A DNA stretch of 64,000 nucleotides from Eutrophovita sp913057845 (lineage in GTDB: Bacteria; Pseudomonadota; Gammaproteobacteria; Burkholderiales; Eutrophovitaceae), in contig CAWUVH010000003.1 in the NCBI GenBank assembly GCA_963925895.1, forward strand, positions 123,952 to 187,951, read 5' to 3'. The notes beneath the pieces were generated by a model, which was given only the letters and a program-made list of their open reading frames with translations, was not told where the DNA came from and ran no database searches. Below, one piece after another: positions 1 to 8,861 of the stretch (its first letter is position 1; each line of letters begins with the position of its first letter). Both the position numbers and the translations under genes were made by a program.

Positions 1-1377
1 TCAAATGCTTTGGCGGCGCGACTGAGGGAGTTGCAGTTGCCGGCGGGTCGCTTAAAGACGGGTACGCCCCCCAGAATTGATGGGCGAACTATTGATTTTA
101 CCTCGCTAGAGAGGCAAGACGGCGACTCCGTAAGGCCGGTGTTTTCGTTTCTAGGTTCTCGAGATCAACATCCGAGACAAATTCCTTGTTGGATTACGCA
201 CACAAATGAACAAACACATGCATTTATTCGTTCCGGTTTGGATCGCTCGCCGATGTATACCGGTCGAATAGAGGGGGTTGGGCCGCGCTATTGTCCTTCT
301 ATAGAGGATAAGGTGGTTAGATTTTCTGACAGAGACCAGCATCAAATTTTTCTTGAGCCAGAGGGCCTAAATACGAATGAGTATTACCCGAATGGGATCT
401 CTACGAGTTTGCCATTTGATGTGCAGGTCCAAATCGTAAAGTCCATCAAGGGGCTGGAGGACGCTTATATTCTTAGGCCGGGGTATGCGATTGAGTATGA
501 TTATTTTGACCCGCGATCGCTCAAGCCAACACTAGAAACTAAGGAGCTGAATAACTTATTCTTTGCTGGTCAAATTAATGGCACGACTGGTTATGAGGAG
601 GCTGCGGCACAGGGCCTGTTGGCTGGGCTAAATGCGTCTAGAAAAGCGCAAGGAAAAGATGGTTGGTGTCCGAGGCGTGATGAAGCGTACCTCGGGGTCT
701 TGGTTGATGATTTAATTACGAGGGGCGTTACCGAGCCTTATCGTATGTTTACTAGTCGGGCTGAGTATCGGTTGAGCCTCAGAGAGGATAATGCTGACCT
801 GAGGTTGACTCCGATTGGTCGAGAGTTGGGGCTCGTAGATGATCGCCGGTGGGAGGCCTTTGAGCGAAAACGCAGCTTGATCGAAGAAGAGACCGGTCGT
901 TTAAAGAAATTATTTGTGGGCCCAGATGGCGGCGACCAGGAGGCGATAAAAAACATAGTTGGTAAGGGGCTTGATCATGAATATTCCGCAATTCAATTGT
1001 TGAAGCGCCCCGAGGTGAGTTATGGAGCATTGATGAGTTTGGTTGGTGTGGGTCCTGGGGTAGAGGACGAAGTTGCAGCTGCGCAAGTGGAAATACAAGC
1101 GAAATATCAGGGTTATATTGATCGCCAGAAAGAAGAGGTGACGAAAATGGCTGGGCTGGAGGGCATCCAGATTCCTGAGGAGATGGATTATATAAATGTT
1201 TCTGGCTTGTCTGCGGAGGCTAAACAAAAATTAGCTTTTGGTCGACCGAGTACGCTGGGTCAAGCAAGTCGCATTTCCGGCATTACACCGGCTGCCATAG
1301 GCATTTTGTTGGTTCACATCAAGAGGGCAAATCGGTCCTCACAAGATAGAAGCAGCCACTCCCGAGTGGTCAGCTGA
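1..1377 (+). CDS. mnmG: tRNA uridine-5-carboxymethylaminomethyl modification enzyme MnmG (5' truncated)
   Basis: MnmG (GidA), with MnmE, installs the carboxymethylaminomethyl group on wobble uridine 34 of tRNAs, using FAD. The frame is open from base 1, so the window cuts the gene; 458 residues are visible and roughly 170 N-terminal residues, including the FAD-binding GxGxxG, are missing. Visible family motifs are GTPPRIDGRTIDF (about visible residue 21), CPSIEDKVVRF and the C-terminal GRPSTLGQASRISGITPAA. The TTG at 10 is an internal codon, not a start. The stop TGA overlaps the rsmG start (TGATG), the usual mnmG-rsmG coupling near the chromosome origin in proteobacteria. Confidence 0.97.
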   Translation, partial: SNALAARLRELQLPAGRLKTGTPPRIDGRTIDFTSLERQDGDSVRPVFSFLGSRDQHPRQIPCWITHTNEQTHAFIRSGLDRSPMYTGRIEGVGPRYCPSIEDKVVRFSDRDQHQIFLEPEGLNTNEYYPNGISTSLPFDVQVQIVKSIKGLEDAYILRPGYAIEYDYFDPRSLKPTLETKELNNLFFAGQINGTTGYEEAAAQGLLAGLNASRKAQGKDGWCPRRDEAYLGVLVDDLITRGVTEPYRMFTSRAEYRLSLREDNADLRLTPIGRELGLVDDRRWEAFERKRSLIEEETGRLKKLFVGPDGGDQEAIKNIVGKGLDHEYSAIQLLKRPEVSYGALMSLVGVGPGVEDEVAAAQVEIQAKYQGYIDRQKEEVTKMAGLEGIQIPEEMDYINVSGLSAEAKQKLAFGRPSTLGQASRISGITPAAIGILLVHIKRANRSSQDRSSHSRVVS

Positions 1378-2006
1378 TGGCGCCCGGCTCTACCGGCGTA
1401 TCGGTCTCCGCGCTACAAGAAATGGGCGTGGGGGCAAGCAGTAAGGATGTAGAGGCGCTTGGCGCGTATTTGACTTTATTGGACAAATGGAACGCAGTTT
1501 ATAACATTACCTCCGTAACGCCAAAATCTAAGTGGGTAAGTACTCACTTATACGACTCGTGTTCCATCATAAGCTTGCTTCCCGAAGGACCCCTACTTGA
1601 TATTGGCACCGGTGGCGGGTTCCCCGGGCTGCCTATAGCAATCTTACAACCGCAGCGAGAGGTATTTCTTTTGGATCGTAGCCACAAAAAAACAGCTTTT
1701 TTACGACAAGCTATTATTGAGCTTGGCATAAAAAATGTGACCGTTGAGACGACTCGAATTGAGCGATATCAGCCCGACGCACGATTCAGTGTTATTGTTT
1801 CTCGGGCATTCAGTGAGCTGAGATTGTTCGTCCAAATGGCATCAAAATTTTGTAAGCCAGATGGAGTGATGGTGGCGATGAAAGGACAATACCCGACTGC
1901 CGAACTGGAGGGAATTCCCGCCGCCTTGGTGCGAAAAATTACGAGACTTCAGGTCCCCCAGCTTGGCGCGGAACGTCACGCCGTAGAGTTGTCACCGGAA
2001 GTTTAA
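1377..2006 (+). CDS. rsmG: 16S rRNA (guanine-527-N7)-methyltransferase RsmG
   Basis: RsmG (GidB) methylates N7 of G527 in 16S rRNA using S-adenosylmethionine. At 209 residues it has the family's usual length. The SAM-binding loop LLDIGTGGGFPGLP lies at residues 73-86, preceded by the typical KWNAVYNIT segment (about 38-46). The ATG overlaps the mnmG stop by one base, implying translational coupling. A 24-base gap leads to parA. Loss of this methylation gives low-level streptomycin resistance in other bacteria (family knowledge). Identification is firm from motif and gene order. Confidence 0.97.
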   Translation: MAPGSTGVSVSALQEMGVGASSKDVEALGAYLTLLDKWNAVYNITSVTPKSKWVSTHLYDSCSIISLLPEGPLLDIGTGGGFPGLPIAILQPQREVFLLDRSHKKTAFLRQAIIELGIKNVTVETTRIERYQPDARFSVIVSRAFSELRLFVQMASKFCKPDGVMVAMKGQYPTAELEGIPAALVRKITRLQVPQLGAERHAVELSPEV

Positions 2007-2030
2007 CGCTTAGAATATAAGGTAAGTGCA

Positions 2031-2795
2031 ATGAGCCGTATTATTGCAATCGCAAATCAAAAAGGTGGTGTAGCAAAAACCACCACCGCGATCAACCTCG
2101 CCACGGGTATTTGTGCGAGCGGAAAACGTGTCCTTCTGATCGACCTGGACCCCCAAGGTAATGCGACCACTGGAAGCGGCTTGAACAAATCGGGGTCGCA
2201 GGCTGGAATTTATGACGTTTTGACTGAGTCCGCAGCGATTATGGATGTCAAAATGTTAAGCCCGACCGCTAAATACGACGTGTTGACTGCCAATCAGCAT
2301 TTAGCCGGGGCCGAAGTAGAGCTCGTGGGGGGCGAGGGTCGTGAAATGAGGCTGAAGAAGGCCTTATATACGGCAGCTAAAGATTACGATTTTGTCTTTA
2401 TTGATTGTCCGCCAGCCTTAAGTTTGCTCACGATTAACGGGCTTACGGCGGCGCATCTAGTGATTATTCCGATGCAATGTGAGTATTACGCGCTTGAGGG
2501 CCTCAGTGATTTGGTCGATACGATTAAACGAATTAAGGCGCATTTAAATCCAAATCTTGAAATTGGAGGCCTCATTCGAACGATGTTTGATGGGCGTAAT
2601 TCACTGTCTCAACAGGTTTCAGATCAGCTTGATAAGCATTTCGGGGACAAGCTGTTTGAAACAGTGATCCCTAGAAACGTTCGTGTCGCGGAGGCGCCTA
2701 GTTATGGTTTACCCGTGCTGGTGTATGACAAGATGTCCAAAGGCGCCGTCGCTTACCAAGCATTGACAGAAGAGTTTCTTAAGAGATTTGCCTAA
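2031..2795 (+). CDS. parA: chromosome-partitioning ATPase ParA (Soj)
   Basis: ParA is the ATPase that, with ParB bound at parS, moves sister origins apart. The deviant Walker A KGGVAKTTT is at residues 11-19 and the LLIDLDPQGN strand at 35-44; VFIDCPPALS is the Walker B region. The protein is 254 residues with no N-terminal helix-turn-helix, so it is the short chromosomal type. The fifth motif residue is Ala where Gly is common, still within the KGGxxK[ST] pattern. parB follows 19 bases downstream. The position after mnmG-rsmG suggests that oriC is close by, outside the window. Confidence 0.97.
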   Translation: MSRIIAIANQKGGVAKTTTAINLATGICASGKRVLLIDLDPQGNATTGSGLNKSGSQAGIYDVLTESAAIMDVKMLSPTAKYDVLTANQHLAGAEVELVGGEGREMRLKKALYTAAKDYDFVFIDCPPALSLLTINGLTAAHLVIIPMQCEYYALEGLSDLVDTIKRIKAHLNPNLEIGGLIRTMFDGRNSLSQQVSDQLDKHFGDKLFETVIPRNVRVAEAPSYGLPVLVYDKMSKGAVAYQALTEEFLKRFA

Positions 2796-2814
2796 ATGTT
2801 AAAGGTTAAAAATT

Positions 2815-3678
2815 ATGGCCAAAGCTAGAGGGTTGGGTAAAGGGCTGGATGCTCTTTTCGCGAATACCCAGTCGGTGGCAAACACCCCAAAAACAACAGT
2901 AACGCTGCCGGTTCAAGCACTAAGACCCGGAAAGTTCCAACCGCGCACCCGTATGGATGACGAAGCGATTGCTGAGCTTAGCGAGTCTATTCGATCGCAA
3001 GGAATCATACAGCCGTTGATCGTCAGAGCACTAGCCAACGGAGAGCACGAAATAATCGCTGGAGAGCGACGGTGGCGAGCGGCGCAAAAGGCGGGATTAG
3101 ATCATGTCCCCGTGGTTGTGAAAGAGGTTGATGATAAAGCGGCCATGGCTATGGCTCTTATAGAGAACATACAGCGAGAGGATCTAAATGCGATCGATGA
3201 GGCGCTCGGGATCAAGCGACTTACCGAGGAGTTCGACATGACCCATGAGGCGGTTGCAAAGATTCTGGGCAAATCGAGAAGTGCAGTTACCAACTTACAA
3301 CGATTATTGTTGCTGGCCCCTCCGGTACAGCAAATGTTGCGGGAACAAAAGCTAGAGATGGGCCACGCTCGGTCATTACTGGGGGCCGAATCGGCCCGGC
3401 AGCTTGATCTCGCAAAGCGCATTGTCGCTTTGGGCCTGACGGTACGAGAGGCGGAAAGTCTAGTGGGCTCGGTAAGCGCGCGCGCAGGTCGCTCGCGAAC
3501 CCGAAAATCAGGGGAGTTAGGGCCCGATAAGGACACTTTTAATTTACAAGAGCAGCTGGCAGAAAAATTAGGCATCCCGGTACGCATCCTTCATTCAAAG
3601 AAAGGCACGGGAAAAATTACTTTGTCTTATTCAAATTTGGATGAATTGGATACGCTTTTATCCAAGTTGCGATCGTGA
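2815..3678 (+). CDS. parB: chromosome-partitioning protein ParB (Spo0J)
   Basis: ParB is the parS-binding CTPase clamp that loads at the origin and stimulates ParA. The N-terminal GLGKGLDALF (residues 6-15) is typical of chromosomal ParB. The CTP-binding segment GERRWRA is at 83-89, ENIQREDLNAIDEA at 117-130, and a helix-turn-helix (VAKILGKSRSAVTNLQ) at about 147-162. A C-terminal dimerisation region follows a basic linker near 220. Length 287 is normal. The gene is the last before the ATP synthase promoter. I saw no parS-like palindrome in the window. Confidence 0.97.
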   Translation: MAKARGLGKGLDALFANTQSVANTPKTTVTLPVQALRPGKFQPRTRMDDEAIAELSESIRSQGIIQPLIVRALANGEHEIIAGERRWRAAQKAGLDHVPVVVKEVDDKAAMAMALIENIQREDLNAIDEALGIKRLTEEFDMTHEAVAKILGKSRSAVTNLQRLLLLAPPVQQMLREQKLEMGHARSLLGAESARQLDLAKRIVALGLTVREAESLVGSVSARAGRSRTRKSGELGPDKDTFNLQEQLAEKLGIPVRILHSKKGTGKITLSYSNLDELDTLLSKLRS

Positions 3679-3706
3679 AATTTCGCCACTTTAAATGCAA
3701 CTGTCA

Positions 3707-3735
3707 TTGACACAAATTCGTGCAGTCCTTAAAAT
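3707..3735 (+). promoter_or_regulatory. sigma70 promoter of the ATP synthase operon
   Basis: A consensus -35 TTGACA (3707-3712) and -10 TAAAAT (3730-3735) are separated by exactly 17 bp in the parB-atpI gap. The predicted transcript start is near 3742. This gives a leader of about 50 nt to the atpI ATG at 3793 and argues against the in-frame GTG at 3748, which would be almost leaderless with no Shine-Dalgarno. Confidence 0.8.
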
Positions 3736-3792
3736 AGCGACCTTTTCGTGGGTTGGAACCGGTTGTGGGTTCCCAAGGTCATTCTCAGTATC

Positions 3793-4161
3793 ATGAGTAA
3801 GGTCGTATTAACTGGGTTTCTGCGGGTGTTGATCCTGCAGGCTTTAGTAACAATAGTTGTTACGGTTGGTTTCTTGGGTGTCTACGGCTTGTCGGTTGAC
3901 AGTAAGTCTGCGCTGATTGGTGGCATTATTGCATTAATACCTTCATGTTTTTATGTGTGGAGGTCTTCCAGAGCAAACTCAAAGGACCCTCGAAATTTGG
4001 TTAAGGCGCACTATCGGGCTGAGTCAGGAAAGTTAGCTATAACAGCAGTAATGTTTGGCGCGGCTTTTACACAGTTGGACCCAATAGCAGCATTGCCACT
4101 GTTTGCCACTTATGTTGTGACTTTGTCGAGTTACTGGGTGGCGCTTTTGCTAAAAAGTTAA
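3793..4161 (+). CDS. atpI: ATP synthase subunit I (AtpI)
   Basis: AtpI is the small hydrophobic protein encoded at the head of proteobacterial atp operons; it helps assemble the c-ring. The frame encodes 122 residues from ATG 3793 with four predicted membrane segments. An alternative GTG start at 3748 would add 15 residues but lies only a few bases after the predicted transcript start. Sequence conservation in this family is weak, so the call rests on hydrophobicity, size and location directly before atpB. Confidence 0.88.
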   Translation: MSKVVLTGFLRVLILQALVTIVVTVGFLGVYGLSVDSKSALIGGIIALIPSCFYVWRSSRANSKDPRNLVKAHYRAESGKLAITAVMFGAAFTQLDPIAALPLFATYVVTLSSYWVALLLKS

Positions 4162-4181
4162 CGTTATTTTAAGAGCGACAA

Positions 4182-4970
4182 ATGGCCACATCTGGAGCAC
4201 AAACATCGGGCGAATATATTTCCCACCATTTGCAAAATCTGCATGTGGGGCAAGGATTTTGGAGCTTGCACCTGGATACATTAATCGTCTCGGGGTTGCT
4301 GGGGTTACTCGCTTTTGGCGGAATGATGCTCTTGGCGAGAAAAGCCAGCAGTGGGATACCAACTGGAGCGCAAAATTGCGTCGAGATGGTCGTCTCGTTG
4401 GTTAATGACCAAGTTAAAGATACTTTCCACGCGAAAAGCGACCTGGTTACACCATTAGCGATTACGATCTTTGTTTGGGTGTTTTTGATGAACGCCATGG
4501 ATCTAATTCCAGTGGATTTCTTGCCGTTAGTGGCATCATCTGCCGGAGTTGATTATCTTAAAGTCGTTCCAACTACTGACCCAAACCTGACCTTTGGAAT
4601 GTCTATCGCCGTCTTTTTTATAATGATCGGCATGAATTTAAAATTTAAAGGAGTGCGAGGGTTACTCAAAGAAGCTTTAACAGTTCCATTTGGAAAGTAT
4701 TTATTTCCGGTGAATTTGCTTTTCCGAATTATTGAGGATCTGGCGAAGCCAATATCCCTCGCCCTTCGATTGTTCGGAAATATGTATGCGGGAGAGATGG
4801 TCTTTATTCTGCTCGCTGTTTGGATGGGGGCGTCCTACTGGTGGGTCCCTGCTGGAGTGGTGCTTAGCCTTGCCTGGGCGCTCTTCCACATTTTAATTAT
4901 TACGTTGCAAGCCTTTGTGTTCATGATGTTAACAGTGGTTTATATGAGCATGGCGGCAGAGAGTCATTAA
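4182..4970 (+). CDS. atpB: F0F1 ATP synthase subunit a
   Basis: Subunit a forms the proton half-channels of the membrane F0 sector. The essential arginine is visible as R196 in LALRLFGNMYAGE, and Q243 lies in ITLQAFVFMML near the C-terminus. At 262 residues with several hydrophobic helices it matches the family. It sits between atpI and atpE in the standard operon order. The start ATG follows the atpI stop by 20 bases; the Shine-Dalgarno is weak (AAGAG). Confidence 0.98.
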   Translation: MATSGAQTSGEYISHHLQNLHVGQGFWSLHLDTLIVSGLLGLLAFGGMMLLARKASSGIPTGAQNCVEMVVSLVNDQVKDTFHAKSDLVTPLAITIFVWVFLMNAMDLIPVDFLPLVASSAGVDYLKVVPTTDPNLTFGMSIAVFFIMIGMNLKFKGVRGLLKEALTVPFGKYLFPVNLLFRIIEDLAKPISLALRLFGNMYAGEMVFILLAVWMGASYWWVPAGVVLSLAWALFHILIITLQAFVFMMLTVVYMSMAAESH

Positions 4971-5021
4971 CAGTAATTTGATTTAATTTTTAACAACTTA
5001 ATATTGTACTAGGAGATAAAT

Positions 5022-5285
5022 ATGGAACTTGCATCCGTGCTAGGTATGACAGCAATAGCGGTAGCTTTGCTAATTGGAATGGGGGCTCTAGGGACCGCCA
5101 TTGGTTTTGGTATTCTCGGTGGCCGCTTCCTTGAGGGCGCCGCACGTCAACCTGAAATGATACCTACGCTTCAAGTGAAAATGTTTATCGTTGCCGGCTT
5201 GCTGGACGCGGTAACAATGATTGGTGTTGGTATTGCTCTTTATTTATTGTTCGCAAACCCATTCATCGCGATTGTTGCTGGTTAA
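5022..5285 (+). CDS. atpE: F0F1 ATP synthase subunit c
   Basis: The two-helix proteolipid makes the rotating c-ring. The ion-carrying acid is D62 in AGLLDAVTMIGVG. The partner residues of the Na+ type are not seen, so this is a proton-type ring. The polar loop RQPE (42-45) contacts gamma and epsilon. The 87-residue protein has one of the best ribosome sites in the operon (AGGAG, 7 bases before the ATG), in keeping with the many copies needed per enzyme. Confidence 0.98.
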   Translation: MELASVLGMTAIAVALLIGMGALGTAIGFGILGGRFLEGAARQPEMIPTLQVKMFIVAGLLDAVTMIGVGIALYLLFANPFIAIVAG

Positions 5286-5325
5286 TGGTTAACATAAATC
5301 GAGATTTAAGCCGCAGGAGGCAAGC

Positions 5326-5799
5326 GTGAATATTAACGCAACACTTTTAGGCCAAGCTCTCTGGTTTGCTTTGTTTATATGGCTAACGATGAAGTATGTC
5401 TGGCCGCCTCTTCAAAAAGCTATGCAGGACCGTCAAAAGCAGATTGCGGATGGTTTGGCAGCCGGTGAAAAAGGCAGGCTAGAGTTAGCAGAGGCAGCTG
5501 AAAAGGTTAGTCAAGAGCTGCAAAAGACTAAAGAGCAGGCGATGGAGATTATCTCCCAAGCCGAAAAGCGATCAGGCGAGCTGGTAGAGGAAGCTAAGAA
5601 CCAAGCAAAAGTTGAGGGCGAGCGTATTGTAAGCGCGGCAAAGTCTGAGATTGAGCAAGAGGTCAATCGAGCGAAAGAGCAGCTGCGCGAGCAAGTAGCT
5701 GCTTTGGCGCTAGCCGGCGCAGAGCAAATTTTACAAAAAGAAATTAACGCGTCTGCTCATGGCGACATGTTGAAGCGTTTAGAGTCGGAGCTGGGTTAA
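5326..5799 (+). CDS. atpF: F0F1 ATP synthase subunit b
   Basis: Subunit b is the peripheral stalk. One N-terminal membrane helix (about residues 5-24) is followed by a long charged Ala/Glu/Lys-rich coiled coil, and the total of 157 residues is typical. The start is GTG at 5326, chosen because a perfect AGGAGG precedes it and the following MNINATLLGQALWF matches the family N-terminus. It lies between atpE and atpH and ends 6 bases before atpH. Confidence 0.97.
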   Translation: MNINATLLGQALWFALFIWLTMKYVWPPLQKAMQDRQKQIADGLAAGEKGRLELAEAAEKVSQELQKTKEQAMEIISQAEKRSGELVEEAKNQAKVEGERIVSAAKSEIEQEVNRAKEQLREQVAALALAGAEQILQKEINASAHGDMLKRLESELG

Positions 5800-5805
5800 A
5801 AAGTT

Positions 5806-6342
5806 ATGGCTGAAGTAATTACATTGGCTCGACCGTATGCTCAGGCGCTATTTTCGCTTGCTAAAGAGACGACAACCTTGAATGAATGGTCGAACGATTT
5901 AGATTTTCTTCGAAATGTTGCGAAGGATGAATATTTCCAGTCGACAATCGGGGCTCCCGACATCAAGCTGGACGATATTGAAAATCTTTTTCTGACAATT
6001 TGTGCCGATCAAGTGTCTGCTGAAGCGTGCAACTTTGTACGACTGCTCGTCAGAAATGGTCGACTCTCTGTGCTCAGCGATGTCGTGAGGCAATACGAGG
6101 CACTGAAAGCACAAGACGAAGGGGTTGTGAGCGCAATGATTCAGTCAGCATTCGAGTTGGATGAAGCGCAAATTCAGAAAATAGCCGATATTTTTTCGAA
6201 AAAACTCGACAAAAGAATTAGTCCATCCGTCACCATTGATCCGAACTTAATCGGCGGAGTCAAAGTTCATGTGGGTGACAAAGTGTGGGATGCGTCCGTC
6301 AGAGGTCGTCTTCAACACATGGCGGTCACTTTAACGAATTAA
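5806..6342 (+). CDS. atpH: F0F1 ATP synthase subunit delta
   Basis: The delta subunit links the top of F1 to the b stalk. The 178-residue protein begins with the ARPYAQALFSLA motif (residues 8-19) of the family and ends with the conserved DPNLIGGVKVHVGDKVWDAS segment (about 145-164). The start is 6 bases after atpF. The next gene, atpA, has a good AGGAG site 19 bases downstream of this stop. Confidence 0.97.
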   Translation: MAEVITLARPYAQALFSLAKETTTLNEWSNDLDFLRNVAKDEYFQSTIGAPDIKLDDIENLFLTICADQVSAEACNFVRLLVRNGRLSVLSDVVRQYEALKAQDEGVVSAMIQSAFELDEAQIQKIADIFSKKLDKRISPSVTIDPNLIGGVKVHVGDKVWDASVRGRLQHMAVTLTN

Positions 6343-6361
6343 TTATTAGGAGCATTGATCC

Positions 6362-7909
6362 ATGCAGTTGAATCCATCAGAGATTAGCGAGCTGATTAAG
6401 GGCAAGATTCAAAATCTTGCATCAGGAACCGAAGCAACAACACAGGGCACCGTCGTTTCCGTAACTGACGGGATATGTCGAGTCCATGGCCTATCGGATG
6501 CAATGCAGGGTGAAATGCTTGAGTTTCCTGGAAATACGTTTGCTCTGGCGCTGAACCTAGAGCGCGACTCGGTTGGTGCTGTGGTGTTGGGTGAATACAC
6601 GCACATTACAGAGGGCGATACGGTTAAATGTACCGGTAAGATTCTTGAGGTGCCAGTAGGACCCGAACTTCTCGGCCGTGTTGTGGATGCGTTGGGCCAG
6701 CCGATTGATGGTAAAGGTCCAATCAATGCCAAGGAAACTGATGTTATTGAGAAAGTTGCTCCTGGGGTTATATGGAGGCAATCGGTTGATGAACCAGTTC
6801 AAACGGGCTTAAAGGCCATTGACGCAATGGTCCCGGTCGGCCGAGGCCAACGGGAGTTGATTATTGGCGATCGACAAACAGGAAAAACAGCAGTAGCAAT
6901 AGATACAATTATTAATCAGAAGGGTAAGAACCTATTCTGCGTCTACGTAGCAATTGGTCAGAAAGCATCAACAGTTGCTAACGTGGTTCGAAAGCTTGAA
7001 GAGCACGGCGCAATGGAATACACCGTGGTGGTTGCGGCAACGGCTTCTGAGTCCGCTGCCATGCAATTTATTGCGCCTTATTCTGGCTGCACGATGGGAG
7101 AGTACTTCCGAGATCGTGGTCAGGACGCTTTGATTGTATATGATGATTTAACGAAACAAGCTTGGGCATATCGACAGATATCTTTGCTGCTCAGACGCCC
7201 TCCCGGACGAGAGGCATATCCTGGAGACGTTTTCTACCTCCACTCTCGTTTACTAGAGAGAGCAGCCCGTGTGTCAACCGGTTGGGTTGAGCGCCATACT
7301 AAAGGAGAAGTTAAGGGTAAAACCGGATCACTCACAGCGTTGCCGATCATTGAGACACAAGCAGGCGACGTGTCCGCATTTGTGCCAACAAACGTCATTT
7401 CTATTACGGACGGTCAAATTTTTCTAGAAACAGATTTATTTAATGCTGGCGTAAGGCCAGCGATTAACGCAGGTGTTTCTGTGTCACGAGTGGGTGGTGC
7501 CGCACAAACCAAAATCATGAAGCGAAAGGATACCGGTGGAGGCGTGCGTCTAGCACTTGCACAGTATCGAGAGCTTGCGGCTTTTGCACAGTTTGCTTCT
7601 GATCTAGATGAAACAACGCGACGCCAGTTGGAACGAGGACAAATGGTTACCGAGCTCATGAAACAGCCTCAGTATAAGCCAATGGAAGTTTGGGAAATGG
7701 CCGTTACGTTATTCGCTGTGAACAATGATGTTTTCGATGACATTGAGGTTGGAAAATCGCTTGCGGCAGAAAAATCGATGAGAGATTTCCTTAAGAGTAA
7801 ATATGCGGAGCTTATTGCTCGAATTGACGAAACCAAGAACCTGACGAAAGAAGATGAGGAAGCGCTCAAATCGGCAATCCAAGATTGGAAGACGTCTGGT
7901 ACGTATTAG
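6362..7909 (+). CDS. atpA: F0F1 ATP synthase subunit alpha
   Basis: Alpha is the non-catalytic nucleotide-binding subunit of F1. The P-loop GDRQTGKT is at residues 169-176, and the C-terminal half carries LIVYDDLTKQAWAYRQ and the PGREAYPGDVFYLHSRLLER block. Length 515 is standard. It is preceded by TTAGGAG and followed by a 51-base gap to atpG. All motifs are intact. Confidence 0.99.
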   Translation: MQLNPSEISELIKGKIQNLASGTEATTQGTVVSVTDGICRVHGLSDAMQGEMLEFPGNTFALALNLERDSVGAVVLGEYTHITEGDTVKCTGKILEVPVGPELLGRVVDALGQPIDGKGPINAKETDVIEKVAPGVIWRQSVDEPVQTGLKAIDAMVPVGRGQRELIIGDRQTGKTAVAIDTIINQKGKNLFCVYVAIGQKASTVANVVRKLEEHGAMEYTVVVAATASESAAMQFIAPYSGCTMGEYFRDRGQDALIVYDDLTKQAWAYRQISLLLRRPPGREAYPGDVFYLHSRLLERAARVSTGWVERHTKGEVKGKTGSLTALPIIETQAGDVSAFVPTNVISITDGQIFLETDLFNAGVRPAINAGVSVSRVGGAAQTKIMKRKDTGGGVRLALAQYRELAAFAQFASDLDETTRRQLERGQMVTELMKQPQYKPMEVWEMAVTLFAVNNDVFDDIEVGKSLAAEKSMRDFLKSKYAELIARIDETKNLTKEDEEALKSAIQDWKTSGTY

Positions 7910-7960
7910 TTAACAGGAAAAACAGCAATATCAAGTCGATGAAGACAGAGAGACTTTAGG

Positions 7961-8824
7961 ATGGCAGGCACTAAAGAAATACGAACCAAAATCAAGAGTG
8001 TTCAGAACACTCGGAAGATTACTAAAGCCATGGAAATGGTGGCGGCATCAAAGATGAGAAAAGCTCAGGAGAGAATGCGCCTGGCTAGACCATTTGCAGC
8101 AAAAATACGTTCTGTCGCAGCCAATATCTCGAACGCGAACCCTGAGTATCGGCATCCATTCCTAACGGAAAGAGACACGGTTAAACGTGCAGCAATGATT
8201 GTTGTAACAACCGACAAAGGGCTATGTGGGGCGCTAAATACCAATGTTTTGAGAATGGCGCTGGCGCAATACAAAGCGTGGCAAGAAGAGGGAGAAGAAA
8301 TCGACGTTTGTTGCATCGGCAGCAAGGGAGTCGGATTCATGCAGCGTCTCGGAGCGAATATTGTCGCGGAAGTGAGTGGGTTAGGCGACACACCTAGGAT
8401 GGAGACGATATTAGGGGCAGTTAAAGTTGTGTTGGATGGTTACAACGAAGATCGATTTGATAGGGTAGTGATTTTTTACAATAAATTTGTAAACACAATG
8501 AAACAAGAGTCCACGGTTGAGCAGCTTCTGCCCGTTAAAGGCGAAAGTCTGGGTATCCCTGATGGCTCGTGGGACTATATTTACGAGCCTGATGCTAAAG
8601 AGGTTCTTGACCAAGTATTGAATCGTTACATTGAGGCGGTGGTTTATCAATCTGTCGCCGAAAATATGTCGTCCGAACAATCAGCGAGAATGGTGGCTAT
8701 GAAGTCAGCGTCAGACAATGCTGCCACACTCATAGATGAGTTAACGCTTGTTTATAACAAATCGCGCCAAGCCGCTATTACGCAAGAGCTATCTGAGATT
8801 GTTAGCGGTGCGTCAGCAGTTTAA
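7961..8824 (+). CDS. atpG: F0F1 ATP synthase subunit gamma
   Basis: Gamma is the central rotor shaft. The N-terminal EIRTKIKSVQNTRKITKAME and MVAASKMRKAQ segments and the C-terminal RQAAITQELSEIVSGASA helix are hallmarks of the family, and DKGLCGALNTN lies between them. Length 287 is usual. The start ATG at 7961 is preceded by GAGAG about 9 bases upstream. The position between atpA and atpD is canonical. Confidence 0.98.
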   Translation: MAGTKEIRTKIKSVQNTRKITKAMEMVAASKMRKAQERMRLARPFAAKIRSVAANISNANPEYRHPFLTERDTVKRAAMIVVTTDKGLCGALNTNVLRMALAQYKAWQEEGEEIDVCCIGSKGVGFMQRLGANIVAEVSGLGDTPRMETILGAVKVVLDGYNEDRFDRVVIFYNKFVNTMKQESTVEQLLPVKGESLGIPDGSWDYIYEPDAKEVLDQVLNRYIEAVVYQSVAENMSSEQSARMVAMKSASDNAATLIDELTLVYNKSRQAAITQELSEIVSGASAV

Positions 8825-8861
8825 TTTTTAACAGAATTTTTTTTAACGGATAGAGAAAGCC

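Noticed and set aside
3102..3587. 161-codon open frame antisense to parB
   Set aside because: It is fully covered by parB, is rich in Ser, Arg and Cys without domain features and has no ribosome site; it is a shadow of the coding bias.
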